A DNA stretch of 48,603 nucleotides, from contig NZ_JAAAMT010000046.1 in assembly GCF_009905435.1 (NCBI RefSeq), positions 1 through 48,603 on the forward strand. Direction: 5' to 3'. The position numbers and the translations under genes are program-made. The DNA comes from Pseudomonas sp. R5(2019) (GTDB taxonomy: Bacteria; Pseudomonadota; Gammaproteobacteria; Pseudomonadales; Pseudomonadaceae). This document shows, one piece after another, positions 1 to 9,765 of this stretch (position 1 is the stretch's first letter; each line of letters starts with the position of its first letter). The notes beneath the pieces were generated by a model, which was not told where the DNA came from, did not search any database, and saw only the letters and a list, made by a program, of their open reading frames with translations.

Positions 1-50
1 GCCCAGCGGTTTCCAAAACGGTGCTCAAATCCTGTGCAACAGACATAAAA

Positions 51-79
51 AATCCGGAATCCTTATCGGACTCCGGATT
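51..79 (-). terminator. Hairpin with T-run on the minus strand
   Basis: AATCCGGA (51-58) pairs with TCCGGATT (72-79), and an inner TCC/GGA pair extends the stem. On the minus strand the hairpin runs into six T residues, the usual layout of an intrinsic terminator for leftward transcription. No leftward gene was identified just upstream of it, so it may serve a gene beyond or lost from this segment, or act in both directions for a gene ending at the window edge. Confidence 0.5.
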
Positions 80-134
80 CTCCAGCTGTTCAAGGATTAG
101 TCAACAATCCTTAAGTGAACAGCATTGGCGCAAT

Positions 135-155
135 GCGCGGCTTTTGAAGTTGGTG
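135..155. repeat. Imperfect direct repeat, left copy (tRNA 3'-flank-like)
   Basis: The 15 bases GCGCGGCTTTTGAAG occur here and again at 3848-3862. After one mismatch (T against G at the 16th base) the match continues for TGGTG, giving 20 of 21 identical positions. The right copy covers one arm of the tRNA-Ile2 terminator and the CCA end of the tRNA gene. The layout is what a tRNA-targeted insertion of about 3.7 kb could leave. The repeat is short, and tRNA-terminator-like sequences recur in pseudomonad genomes, so this is an inference. Confidence 0.4.
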
Positions 156-435
156 TCGACAAAAGTATACCCCTGGCATCGGCCTGGTCGGCGTGGCGAG
201 GTTGTTAGATGTACTGTTGACCAGTAAGTCATGTTCTATCCACATTACGACGAGATTAAACTATTTGCATGGCCGTCCTACAGAAAAACGTGAACAATAT
301 GTGATAGTTGAATTTAACGTCCTACGAATAAATCAAAGTTACCTACAGGGAAAGTAGATTTTCCATTCATGTTTTGAAGCCAGAAAGCGTTGCTTGCTTG
401 TTGTAATGCTTTCGGCCAATTGATATTTCTATCCA

Positions 436-474
436 TCTCGCAAACATCCTGCGAGACAGGGGTTAGTTTCTCGC
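436..474 (+). promoter_or_regulatory. Two mutually exclusive hairpins in the leader of the small peptide gene
   Basis: TCTCGCA (436-442) can pair with TGCGAGA (450-456). The same GCGAGA (451-456) can instead pair with TCTCGC (469-474). Only one structure can form at a time, and the second ends 19 bases before the Shine-Dalgarno at 493. This is the geometry of an RNA switch or attenuator. No known riboswitch class was recognised, so function is inference. Confidence 0.35.
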
Positions 475-505
475 TGAGCCCTGAAAATACTAAAGGAGAT
501 ACAAA

Positions 506-619
506 ATGGGAAGCAAACGTACTGAAATCAACATGCTCGACATTTTTCGCAACCTGAGCGACTACAAGGTCAACTTCCTGGCCAGTGAATCCAGCTTCTT
601 CAGTCAATTTGACGCCTGA
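506..619 (+). CDS. Putative RiPP precursor peptide (37 aa)
   Basis: A 37-codon gene starts with ATG 506 behind a strong Shine-Dalgarno (AAGGAG, about 493-498, 7-base spacing) and ends with TGA at 617-619. The N-terminal half is charged and leader-like, containing the helix-prone stretch NMLDIFRNLSDY. The C-terminal part ASESSFFSQFDA is rich in Ser and Phe and is the more likely core. There is no Cys, and the only Thr is near the N-terminus, so a YcaO enzyme would have to act on Ser or on the backbone. It lies 72 bases upstream of the ycaO start on the same strand, separated by a hairpin. I do not recognise the sequence as any named peptide family; the precursor call rests on size, ribosome-binding site and neighbours. 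A 97-codon frame on the opposite strand overlaps it but has no support. Confidence 0.6.
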   Translation: MGSKRTEINMLDIFRNLSDYKVNFLASESSFFSQFDA

Positions 620-638
620 TAGTAGCCGGAGCTATACC

Positions 639-669
639 GCCTGAGGGCAAGGGCCCACCCTCAGGCTTT
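639..669 (+). terminator. Leaky terminator/attenuator between precursor gene and ycaO
   Basis: GCCTGAGGG (639-647) pairs with CCCTCAGGC (658-666), giving a nine-base-pair stem and a ten-base loop, followed by TTT. The T-run is short, so termination should be partial. In many RiPP operons such an element lets the small precursor be made in excess over the modifying enzyme; here that role is inferred. Confidence 0.55.
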
Positions 670-691
670 CATGATTGAAAAGGAAATCAAC

Positions 692-1903
692 ATGACAGAA
701 CGTGAATTTCAGCGGCACGATTCGTTGAAAAAGATTATCTATTGCATAGAATCGCTCGGGCTGCGTTATGCCATACATCAGCAAGATCCGTTAGGTTTGG
801 TTGCCTCTGCGACACTTGTTGACATTAACGACAACATCGTTTCCAGCGGTGCGGGTAAGGGTGAAGACTGTGAGGTTGGTGCACTTGCAGAAAGCCTTGA
901 GCACTACATTATGCTGAACTCCACCGACGAGCAAATCGACCTTGCTACGTGCAATGACATTCTGATGCAAGGCCATATAGTAGCAGACGAAATAATCGGA
1001 AATTTGCCAGCTACGGAGCTGCGCATACCCTGCATCAAACTGGAAGGCCTTCATTCAAATACGTCCGTGTATGTTCCTGCAGCCATCGTGTCGACCAACG
1101 AGGATTCGCTCCAAAAAACTTTGGATTGTCCATTTACTGGTTTTTTAGCTCGTTATTCGACCAACTCAGGTACTGCATTTGGATGCAGTTTCAACGAAGC
1201 CATACTCCATGGCCTGAACGAGGTGATTGAACGGCACATGCTATCCGTATTGTATATGCAGCTGTGCAATCAACATGTTCCCGTACTTATCCACAAGCCC
1301 TCTCCCTCACTAATGAAGGCTGTATTACGGGAAATTCCAACCGCCGCACCCCATGTCAAAAGTATGCGCGTCCTACTCAGCAAGACCACTGCCGGTGTAT
1401 TCTTCTCGGTCGCAACTCCTATCAAATCCAATTCTAAATTCATCCTCCACCCTATCGGCTCGGGTTGCTCGGTGTCAGCGGTGATCGCAGTAAAAAGATC
1501 AATAACTGAACTGTTACAGGCAATGGCTTTGTATGACGAATCCGAAGCAGAGTCGGATGGGTTGGCTTATGACCTATTGGACGCTAACCCTACGTTTCGC
1601 TCGCTCATAAGCTTGAACGCGATCCGGACAGACTCTCTACCATGCCTGAGACTTTCACCAGACATAGCGCTTTGCGTTGAGGAGCAGATCAAACTCATCA
1701 CCACCCGGCTGAAACATACGGGTTATCGCCAGTTTTATCGCGTCTTGAAACAGTTCAGCAATGGCTGTTTTGTGACGCAAGTCTATATACCGGGTATGGA
1801 GCGGTTTAACATTATTAGAGCAGGGTCGCCCGTCGCCCCCCAGCATATTCTCCGCAGCTCTCGCACTCCCGCATGTAGTCGACAGGGACACCAGGACGAA
1901 TAA
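692..1903 (+). CDS. Stand-alone YcaO-domain protein, putative peptide-modifying enzyme
   Basis: This 403-residue protein carries YcaO landmarks. An ExxE motif (ESLEHY, E67/E70) follows a SGAGKGEDCE stretch. The conserved block with NSGTAFGCSFNEA (158-170) is followed by NEVIERH, with E177 and E180. These glutamates bind ATP-Mg in characterised YcaO proteins, which activate peptide amides to form azolines, thioamides or amidines. The end is not the canonical PxPxP; AGSPVAPQ is the nearest thing and lies about 20 residues before the C-terminus. No E1-like/ThiF, TfuA or dehydrogenase domain is fused or adjacent. ATG 692 is preferred over ATG 671 because AAAAGGAAA lies about eight bases before it. 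The gene is 5 bases from the exporter gene and is AT-rich for this genome. The YcaO family is confident; substrate and product are inferred. Confidence 0.85.
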   Translation: MTEREFQRHDSLKKIIYCIESLGLRYAIHQQDPLGLVASATLVDINDNIVSSGAGKGEDCEVGALAESLEHYIMLNSTDEQIDLATCNDILMQGHIVADEIIGNLPATELRIPCIKLEGLHSNTSVYVPAAIVSTNEDSLQKTLDCPFTGFLARYSTNSGTAFGCSFNEAILHGLNEVIERHMLSVLYMQLCNQHVPVLIHKPSPSLMKAVLREIPTAAPHVKSMRVLLSKTTAGVFFSVATPIKSNSKFILHPIGSGCSVSAVIAVKRSITELLQAMALYDESEAESDGLAYDLLDANPTFRSLISLNAIRTDSLPCLRLSPDIALCVEEQIKLITTRLKHTGYRQFYRVLKQFSNGCFVTQVYIPGMERFNIIRAGSPVAPQHILRSSRTPACSRQGHQDE

Positions 1904-1908
1904 AGGCA

Positions 1909-3612
1909 ATGAAAGATTTCATCAAAAAATCAATCTCTGACCACCCGCTGCTTTTCACAGGAACCTTTATAGCGGTCATAGTCTTGAAGGTCTCGATACT
2001 GGTGCCCGCATTTATACTGGGTGCCATTATCGACAATTTGGCTGTCGACCAAGGGGCGCGCGACAATCTCATCATTTATTTACTGGCGGGATATGCTGGC
2101 GTGACGCTGATGCAAGCATTCATCAACCCGCTTCAGACTTACTGCCTGACTCGTCTGGTCCAACAGACAGTAAAAGAGAGATCTGTTGAATGGACCGCCG
2201 CGATACTGGCAAAGGAATTCGAACATTTCTCAAGCATGAGTATTGGGCAGTTGATAAAGTCCACCGATCGGGGGATCACGGCACATGAAAAAATACTGAG
2301 TTTTTTTGTAACCGCTGGGCTACCGCTACTCATAGAAATTGCTATTGTCACCCTACTCTTCATCCATTTCGGCGGTGTGACGTTGTTCGCTTTGTTGCTG
2401 ATAGCGTCGGCTGTCTATCTGCTCTGTTGTCATCGCCTTATCCTGTGGCGCACCCAGCACATCAATGCTGTGAACGATAGCGAAGACCAGGTCTCTGGTC
2501 TGTTGTTCAGCACGCTGCGCGCGGCCTCTTCCATAAAGTTAGAAGGAGTTGAGGATCACGCTCTCAAACCTCTTGATACCGCCTTCGAACGCTACGCGCG
2601 TGCTGCCACAACAGTCGCCAGCTCTGCTGCCGCACTCGGCTCGGCAAAAATACTGTTCGTCGGTCTGTCGACATGCGGACTTCTCATTTGGGGAGTTCAA
2701 GGTCAACAGGCCCCAGAGCCCGCCATCACGATCGGTGCGCTGGTTGCCATCAGTTCCATTGCTGCGGGATTTCTGACGAACATATCAGGGCTCGCTGAGG
2801 CCTATCGCTCAGCCCACCAATTTCTCGCCGACAAAGTGAAGCTGCAGCAAACCCTTGATTTGCCGAATTTTGAGTGCGCAGGGCGAACAGTCGACCCTCC
2901 CTTGCGTTCGCGGTCTTCTTTAAAGCTATCCAGTTGCGCCGTGCCGGGAAGGCAATTGACGATGGACCAACCGCTGTCTTTCTACTCAGACCAGAGCGTT
3001 GCCATTACAGGGCCGAGCGGCGGGGGGAAATCCACACTGCTGGAGCTGTTGGCTGGAATACAACGAGACTATCGTCAGTACCTCAATCTGGACGGTATTC
3101 GTGTAGAGGATATCCGAGGGAGTTCCCAGCTCCGAGCACTTAGGTATTGCCCCCAAAGCCCTTCATTTTTGCCAGGAGATATGAATTCCGGAGTCATTTA
3201 TGGACACCCGATAGATCCACACCTATGGGTTAAGACAAAAAGCCTATTGTTAGGGTCTTTGATCGACCACCTTGATTTAAATGAAGGTGCGACCAATATT
3301 TCCGGCGGTCAAGCCAAGCGATTGAGCTTGTTAAGGCTGATTAATCGGCCGGGAACTTTTAATTTTTTCGATGAGCCGACCGCTTCTTTGGACCGAGAAC
3401 TATCTATCGCGGTATGGAACACGCTGTTTGAGGTCTTTTGCCATCGTGGATTAGTCTGCGTTACTCATGATGTTGAGGCTCTTCGCTTATTTGATCGCGT
3501 TATCGTGTTGGAGGAAGGAAGGATTGTGGCAGACGGGCCTTGGGAAGTGCTTAAGAGCAGGGATGATCTGCAACATGTATTGGCTGACGCTGGGGGGCGC
3601 AGATCGCGTTGA
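1909..3612 (+). CDS. ABC transporter with fused membrane and ATPase domains (probable peptide exporter)
   Basis: This 567-residue half-transporter has an N-terminal type I exporter membrane domain (hydrophobic segments near residues 15-40, 55-75, 130-175, 245-265 and 275-290) and a C-terminal ATPase. Walker A is GPSGGGKST (368-376), the Q-loop glutamine is in CPQSP (416), the signature is ISGGQ (464-468), Walker B ends in FFDEP (D488, E489), and the switch His is in VTHD (520). All catalytic positions are intact. There is no N-terminal C39 peptidase, so leader removal would need another protease. It starts 5 bases after ycaO and is surely co-transcribed with it. Placed beside a YcaO gene and a small ORF, export of (and perhaps immunity to) the mature peptide is the likely role; that is inference. 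Confidence 0.85.
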   Translation: MKDFIKKSISDHPLLFTGTFIAVIVLKVSILVPAFILGAIIDNLAVDQGARDNLIIYLLAGYAGVTLMQAFINPLQTYCLTRLVQQTVKERSVEWTAAILAKEFEHFSSMSIGQLIKSTDRGITAHEKILSFFVTAGLPLLIEIAIVTLLFIHFGGVTLFALLLIASAVYLLCCHRLILWRTQHINAVNDSEDQVSGLLFSTLRAASSIKLEGVEDHALKPLDTAFERYARAATTVASSAAALGSAKILFVGLSTCGLLIWGVQGQQAPEPAITIGALVAISSIAAGFLTNISGLAEAYRSAHQFLADKVKLQQTLDLPNFECAGRTVDPPLRSRSSLKLSSCAVPGRQLTMDQPLSFYSDQSVAITGPSGGGKSTLLELLAGIQRDYRQYLNLDGIRVEDIRGSSQLRALRYCPQSPSFLPGDMNSGVIYGHPIDPHLWVKTKSLLLGSLIDHLDLNEGATNISGGQAKRLSLLRLINRPGTFNFFDEPTASLDRELSIAVWNTLFEVFCHRGLVCVTHDVEALRLFDRVIVLEEGRIVADGPWEVLKSRDDLQHVLADAGGRRSR

Positions 3613-3832
3613 GGGTTTTTCGCCTGCGAAATTGCGGCATAAACCTCATCACCTTAGCCAACGCATCACGTTTGCTGCCCAAGGTTTTAGCCGCAGTTGG
3701 CCAGCCAGTTTGCGGATCAGCGCCTTGTAGCCACCGGAGAGGGGGCGCCTGAGTGGCTGGAGATTCAGCACTGTACTCAATCCGTACCCTTGGAGCGTAG
3801 GGCTGTACCGACAGGGACCAACCCAAAAACGC
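3613..3832. other. Unassigned stretch between exporter gene and tRNA
   Basis: No gene can be supported. A 91-codon minus-strand frame (3551-3826) contains a basic stretch (RFMPQFRRRK) but starts without a visible Shine-Dalgarno and runs into the end of the exporter gene. It could be the remnant of an integrase or transposase from whatever delivered the cassette, but I do not recognise it. Confidence 0.3.
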
Positions 3833-3858
3833 AAAAGCCGCGCATCAGCGCGGCTTTT
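3833..3858 (-). terminator. Terminator of tRNA-Ile2
   Basis: AAAAGCCGCGC (3833-3843) and GCGCGGCTTTT (3848-3858) form an 11-base-pair hairpin with an ATCA loop. On the minus strand it begins 5 bases after the CCA end of the tRNA and ends in a T-run. Confidence 0.85.
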
Positions 3859-3863
3859 GAAGG

Positions 3864-3868
<5 letters not shown>
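3848..3868. repeat. Imperfect direct repeat, right copy
   Basis: This copy matches 135-155 at 20 of 21 positions. It includes one arm of the tRNA terminator and the last bases of the tRNA gene, and is a candidate attachment-site remnant bounding the YcaO cassette. Confidence 0.4.
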
Positions 3869-3940
<72 letters not shown>

Positions 3941-3954
3941 CCAGTAGGTCGCGG

Positions 3955-3960
3955 ATTATA
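3955..3960 (-). promoter_or_regulatory. -10 box of the tRNA-Ile2 promoter
   Basis: A perfect TATAAT on the minus strand lies 15 bases upstream of the tRNA 5' end, overlapping the stop codon of rmcA. No good -35 hexamer is visible at the expected distance. Confidence 0.5.
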
Positions 3961-6900
3961 ACGATGGTTTCTCAGCAGTGCTATCCGAAAAATCGGAAAG
4001 AGTTGTCTGAAGGAAGGTTGCGGCGAATTCTCCAGGGGGTAACGGCAGGCTGACGATGTAGCCCTGGATCTGTTCGCAGCCCTCGTAAGCCAGGAATTGC
4101 TGCTGGGCCTGGGTCTCGACGCCTTCGGCAATCACGGTCAGTTGCATGCTGCGCCCCAGGGCAATGATCGCGCGGACGATGGCGACGTCATGGGGGTCGT
4201 CGGGCAGGCCGCGGACGAAGGATTGGTCGATCTTGAGAGTGTCCAGGGGCAAGCGTTTGAGGTAACTGAGGGAGGAATACCCGGTGCCGAAGTCATCGAT
4301 GGCCAGTTGCAGACCCAGGCGTTTGAGTTGGTGCAGGACGGCCAGGGCCTCTTCGGCCTGACTCATGATGAAGTTTTCGGTGATCTCCAGTTGCAGACAG
4401 TCAGGCTGCAGGTGCAGCGAGCGCAACAGGCCATCGATGCGCCGAACCAGGTTCGGTTGGCGTAACTGGGCACCGGCCAGGTTGACCGACAGTGGGCCGA
4501 AGGGTTTATAGGCGCGGTTCCAGTCACGCATTTGTTTGCAGGCATGTTCGAGCACCCATTCCCCCAATTGCAGAATCATGCCATTTTCTTCGGCCAGCGG
4601 GATGAAGTGCTCGGGTGGAACCTCGCCGAAAGTGGGGTGGTGCCAGCGGATCAGGGCTTCGGCGCCAACCAGGCTTTGGGTCTTGAGGCTGAACTTGGGT
4701 TGGTAGCACAGGCTCAGTTCATCGCGCTCGATGGCCCGGCGCAGCTCGTGCTCCAGCGCCACGCGCTGGCTGGCCTGGGCGGTGAGATCGCGGGTATAGG
4801 ACTCGACCCGATTGCGGCCTTTGGCCTTGGAGCAATACATGGCGGCGTCGGCGTTTTTGATCAGGCTGGCGACGTCTGTGCCGTCCTGGGGGAACAGGCT
4901 GGAGCCGATGCTGGCGCTGGTGAAGAACTCGTGCTCGCCGGCCTGGAACGGTGCGGTGAAGCAGGCCAGCAGTTTGTTGGCGATATATTCGGCGTCGCTG
5001 GCCTGCTGCAGGCCGGGGAGCAAGATGATGAATTCGTCGCCGCCCAGCCGCGCGACAGTGTCGATGTCGCGCACCTGATCTTTCAGGCGGTGGGCGATAC
5101 CTTTAAGCAGCAGGTCGCCGACCGGGTGGCCGAGGCTGTCGTTGATATGCTTGAAACGGTCCAGGTCCAGAAACAAGACCGCGCCCTGGCCATTGGCTTC
5201 GTGTTGGTTAGTGAGCGCCGCTTGTAGCCGCGTTTCAAACAGCGCGCGGTTGGGCAGGCCGGTCAAGGGGTCGTGGTGGGCCTGGTAATCGAGTTTGGCC
5301 TGGGCATGCTTGAGGCTGGAAATATCGGCAAACACCGCCACGAAGTGGGTGATGACCCGCTCACTGTTACGCACCGCGCTGATGGTCAGCCAACTGGGAT
5401 ACAGCTCGCCGTTCTTGCGCCGGTTGAAGATTTCCCCCTGCCAGTGGCCTTCGGCCGTGAGTTGATGCCACAAGGCCACGTAGAAGGCGCTGTCGTGCTG
5501 TCCGGACGCCAGCAAACGTGGGGTCTGGCCCAGGGCTTCGGCTTCGCTGTAGCCGGTGATTTCACTGAAGGCACGGTTGACCGCCGTAATGCGTTGTGTG
5601 GTGTCAGTGATCAGTACGCCTTCAGCAGTGCTCTCGAACACGGTGGCGGCCAATTGCAGTTTTTCCTGCATCAGGTGGCGTTCGGTAATGTCGCGGGCGA
5701 TGGTCAGCATGCAATCCTCGCCACCGATCGGCAGCGGGCGCGCGGACATTTCGCAGAGTCGGACCTGCCCGTCCGCGCGGCGAATGTGGCAGGTGAAATC
5801 GCGCACGAACCCGTCCCGATGGAGCAGCTCCAACAGCCGCTTGCGCTCGTTCAGGTCGACCCACATGCCCAGGTCCAGGGACGAGTGATCGATCGATATG
5901 CTGCTGGAGTAGCCGGTCAGGCGGCTGAACCCTTCGTTGACCTCAATCAGCAAGCCATCGCTCTGTCGCGACAGCAGCAGGCCGTCCGGCGAAGCGTGGA
6001 AGGCCTTGGCAAACTTCTCCTCGGAAATTTGCAACTGCTGCTGGGTTTCCTTGAGTTGCGAGATGTCGCGCACTACGACCACCAGAGCGGGGGTGGTGTC
6101 GAGTTTGAAGGGTTCGGCAGAGATGAGGCCGGTGAATACCTGCCCGTTATGGCGGCGAAAGGGCATCTCCAGGTTGCGGATACTGCCGGCCTGGAGCCGC
6201 TGCAGCAGGTTTGGGCCGATGCCGTTGATACCCCAGATATTGAGATCGGTGGCGGCCTTGCCGATGACATCCACGGCGCGCAAACCGATTTGTTCTTCAA
6301 AGGCCGAGTTGACCTCCAGCAAGTAACCGTCGCTGAGCCGGGCAATCAACAGGATATCCGGGCACTGTTTGAACACCGAGGCGAATTTCTGCTCGGAGAG
6401 GCGCAGGGCTTCTTCGGTTTTTTTGGTTTCGCTGATGTCGATCATCAGCCCGCGCATCACAGGCTGATGCCCCTGCTCGATCATGCTGACGATATCGCGC
6501 ACCCACAAGCAGCGACCGTCGGCTGCGATAACCCGGTAATCCAGGCTGTGATCGCGACAGGCCTGGGTTTCACTGTTGCAGAAGGCCTGGGCCCAGGCGG
6601 CATCGTCCGGGTGCAGGATGCTGAGCCAGAAGCCGGGCTTGCGCCAGTGATTGACCGGGTAGCCGAGCAGGTCTTCGGCCTGGGGGGAGACGTAGCTGTA
6701 GGTAAAATCGTCGACGTTGGCTTCCCAGGCAATCGCGGAGAGGCTTTCGACCAGCCCGCGATAGTGATACTCACTGCTGCGCAACTCCTGTTCGAGCGAG
6801 ATACGCCGGGAAATTTCCGAGCTGAGTCGGCGATTGATCCGGATAACGCCGCCGAGAAAGGCCACGAGCAAAATCAGACCGGGCAGGCCATACAGCAGCA

Positions 6901-7699
6901 GGTCATACCAGAAGGTGCGATGGTCAAGCACCTTGCCCACCCAACGCTCCTGGATATTGCTGACTTCTGCCGGGCTCATGTCGGCCAGCACTTTGTCGAG
7001 AATGCCGATCAGGATCTTGTTGTTCTGCGGCACCGCCATTGCCAGTTGATAGCGGTAGGGCGTTTCGCCACTCACATACAGGCCTTCAAGCTTGAGCTGG
7101 CGCAGGCTCCAGACGCTGGAAGCCAGATCGCCCACCACGGCATCGACTTTATCTGTCGCCAGGGCCTGCAAGGCCGAGCTGACGTTAGGCAGCGCCACCA
7201 GATTCAGGTCGGGATGGTGAGTGCGCAGCAATTCGTGGGGAGCATAGTTTTCCACCACGGCGACCTTGAGCCCATACAGGTCCTTGAGGTTGTGCGGTTG
7301 ATGGCCACCCTTGTGGGCGAGGATGACGATCGGGAAATCCAGGTAGGGGCGGGTGAACGACAGAAAATTTTGCCGTTCAGGTGTCGACATGATTCCCGGC
7401 AGCAAGTCCAGGCGTGCGTTACGCGCTTCTTCCAGCGCGGCCGTCCAACTGATCGGCTCGATCGGCTTGAGATTGACCCCCAGCCGCTCACGGATCAAGG
7501 CCATGTAATCGGCGGCCAGGCCCTGGTAGCGCCCTTCAACATCCCGGTACTCGAAGGGCGGCCACGACGCATTCACGCCAAGGCGCAGTTCCGGGTGAGC
7601 AGCAAGCCAGGCGTGCTCCTCGTCCGTCAGGGACAGTGCGTGGGTGGTTGCAGTCCATGCAAGCAAAGACAGCAACAGAAGGGCCCGCAGGTTGGGCAT
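3956..7699 (-). CDS. rmcA: RmcA-like periplasmic-sensor PAS-GGDEF-EAL protein (c-di-GMP turnover)
   Basis: This 1247-residue inner-membrane protein has a signal peptide (1-21), a periplasmic solute-binding-like domain (about 25-260), a membrane helix (about 272-293), four PAS domains (about 305-800), GGDEF (about 805-965) and EAL (about 980-1225). GGDEF is intact (RLGGDEF) and is preceded by an RDID inhibitory site five residues upstream. The EAL domain keeps EALIRWHHP, IDDFGTGYSS and EGVET, so phosphodiesterase activity is expected. Length, architecture and position beside rpoD match P. aeruginosa RmcA (PA0575), a redox- and phenazine-responsive enzyme that lowers c-di-GMP and supports biofilm maintenance. 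The periplasmic ligand is unknown to me. A long open frame on the opposite strand is a composition artefact. Confidence 0.9.
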   Translation of the reverse strand: MPNLRALLLLSLLAWTATTHALSLTDEEHAWLAAHPELRLGVNASWPPFEYRDVEGRYQGLAADYMALIRERLGVNLKPIEPISWTAALEEARNARLDLLPGIMSTPERQNFLSFTRPYLDFPIVILAHKGGHQPHNLKDLYGLKVAVVENYAPHELLRTHHPDLNLVALPNVSSALQALATDKVDAVVGDLASSVWSLRQLKLEGLYVSGETPYRYQLAMAVPQNNKILIGILDKVLADMSPAEVSNIQERWVGKVLDHRTFWYDLLLYGLPGLILLVAFLGGVIRINRRLSSEISRRISLEQELRSSEYHYRGLVESLSAIAWEANVDDFTYSYVSPQAEDLLGYPVNHWRKPGFWLSILHPDDAAWAQAFCNSETQACRDHSLDYRVIAADGRCLWVRDIVSMIEQGHQPVMRGLMIDISETKKTEEALRLSEQKFASVFKQCPDILLIARLSDGYLLEVNSAFEEQIGLRAVDVIGKAATDLNIWGINGIGPNLLQRLQAGSIRNLEMPFRRHNGQVFTGLISAEPFKLDTTPALVVVVRDISQLKETQQQLQISEEKFAKAFHASPDGLLLSRQSDGLLIEVNEGFSRLTGYSSSISIDHSSLDLGMWVDLNERKRLLELLHRDGFVRDFTCHIRRADGQVRLCEMSARPLPIGGEDCMLTIARDITERHLMQEKLQLAATVFESTAEGVLITDTTQRITAVNRAFSEITGYSEAEALGQTPRLLASGQHDSAFYVALWHQLTAEGHWQGEIFNRRKNGELYPSWLTISAVRNSERVITHFVAVFADISSLKHAQAKLDYQAHHDPLTGLPNRALFETRLQAALTNQHEANGQGAVLFLDLDRFKHINDSLGHPVGDLLLKGIAHRLKDQVRDIDTVARLGGDEFIILLPGLQQASDAEYIANKLLACFTAPFQAGEHEFFTSASIGSSLFPQDGTDVASLIKNADAAMYCSKAKGRNRVESYTRDLTAQASQRVALEHELRRAIERDELSLCYQPKFSLKTQSLVGAEALIRWHHPTFGEVPPEHFIPLAEENGMILQLGEWVLEHACKQMRDWNRAYKPFGPLSVNLAGAQLRQPNLVRRIDGLLRSLHLQPDCLQLEITENFIMSQAEEALAVLHQLKRLGLQLAIDDFGTGYSSLSYLKRLPLDTLKIDQSFVRGLPDDPHDVAIVRAIIALGRSMQLTVIAEGVETQAQQQFLAYEGCEQIQGYIVSLPLPPGEFAATFLQTTLSDFSDSTAEKPSL

Positions 7700-7819
7700 G
7701 GCGGCCTCGTTGCTCCAGCAAATTGATTCGAGTGTAGACGTGCTGGCGTGGCGGCGGGAGAGTTGCGGGTCTTAATTCTTCACAAGTATTTTGGCTCTGT
7801 TTCAGCGGCCCTGAAACGC

Positions 7820-7846
7820 AGAACCCCCGGCATGGCCGGGGGTTCT
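7820..7846 (-). terminator. Terminator after rpoD
   Basis: AGAACCCCCGGC (7820-7831) pairs with GCCGGGGGTTCT (7835-7846) around an ATG loop, starting 6 bases past the rpoD stop. The stem is very strong; the following T-run is poor (GCGTTTC). Confidence 0.8.
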
Positions 7847-7852
7847 GGTGTA

Positions 7853-9697
<1,845 letters not shown>

Positions 9698-9745
9698 AAC
9701 ACCCTATCCACTGAAGGTCTTGGCGGGCAAAAAAACAAGCCGAGG

Positions 9746-9751
9746 ATTATA
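9746..9751 (-). promoter_or_regulatory. -10 box upstream of rpoD
   Basis: A consensus TATAAT lies on the minus strand in the dnaG-rpoD gap, about 50 bases before the rpoD start. No matching -35 is obvious. It could give rpoD its own transcript besides read-through from dnaG. Confidence 0.45.
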
Positions 9752-9765
9752 CCCGAGCATGGACC

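Larger units (their letters stand above)
1..505. other. Left-edge intergenic region upstream of the precursor gene
   Basis: No gene in this stretch can be supported. It holds a hairpin at 51-79, a near copy of the tRNA-Ile2 3' flank at 135-155, two mutually exclusive hairpins at 436-474, and the Shine-Dalgarno of the next gene (AAGGAG at about 493-498). A weak promoter-like pair, TTGAAT at 308-313 and TAAATC at 329-334, has only 15 bases between the boxes. It would give a leader of about 165 bases for the small peptide gene. Base composition is clearly more AT-rich than the core genome to the right. Confidence 0.5.

Noticed and set aside
1..48. Possible end of a plus-strand gene (15 codons then TAA)
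   Set aside because: Too short to judge at the window edge, and the composition is not convincing.
111..245. 44-codon minus-strand frame running towards the hairpin at 51-79
   Set aside because: No ribosome-binding site and no recognisable sequence; its only support is the terminator-like hairpin beyond it.
231..293. 20-codon plus-strand frame (ATG 231) that could be a second small peptide
   Set aside because: No ribosome-binding site before the ATG and no similarity to the 506-619 peptide.
314..607. 97-codon minus-strand frame overlapping the putative precursor gene
   Set aside because: No Shine-Dalgarno, no recognisable domain, and it is opposite a well-initiated small gene.
5273..7726. 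817-codon frame opposite rmcA
   Set aside because: Antisense shadow of a high-GC gene with clear domains on the other strand; low-complexity composition.
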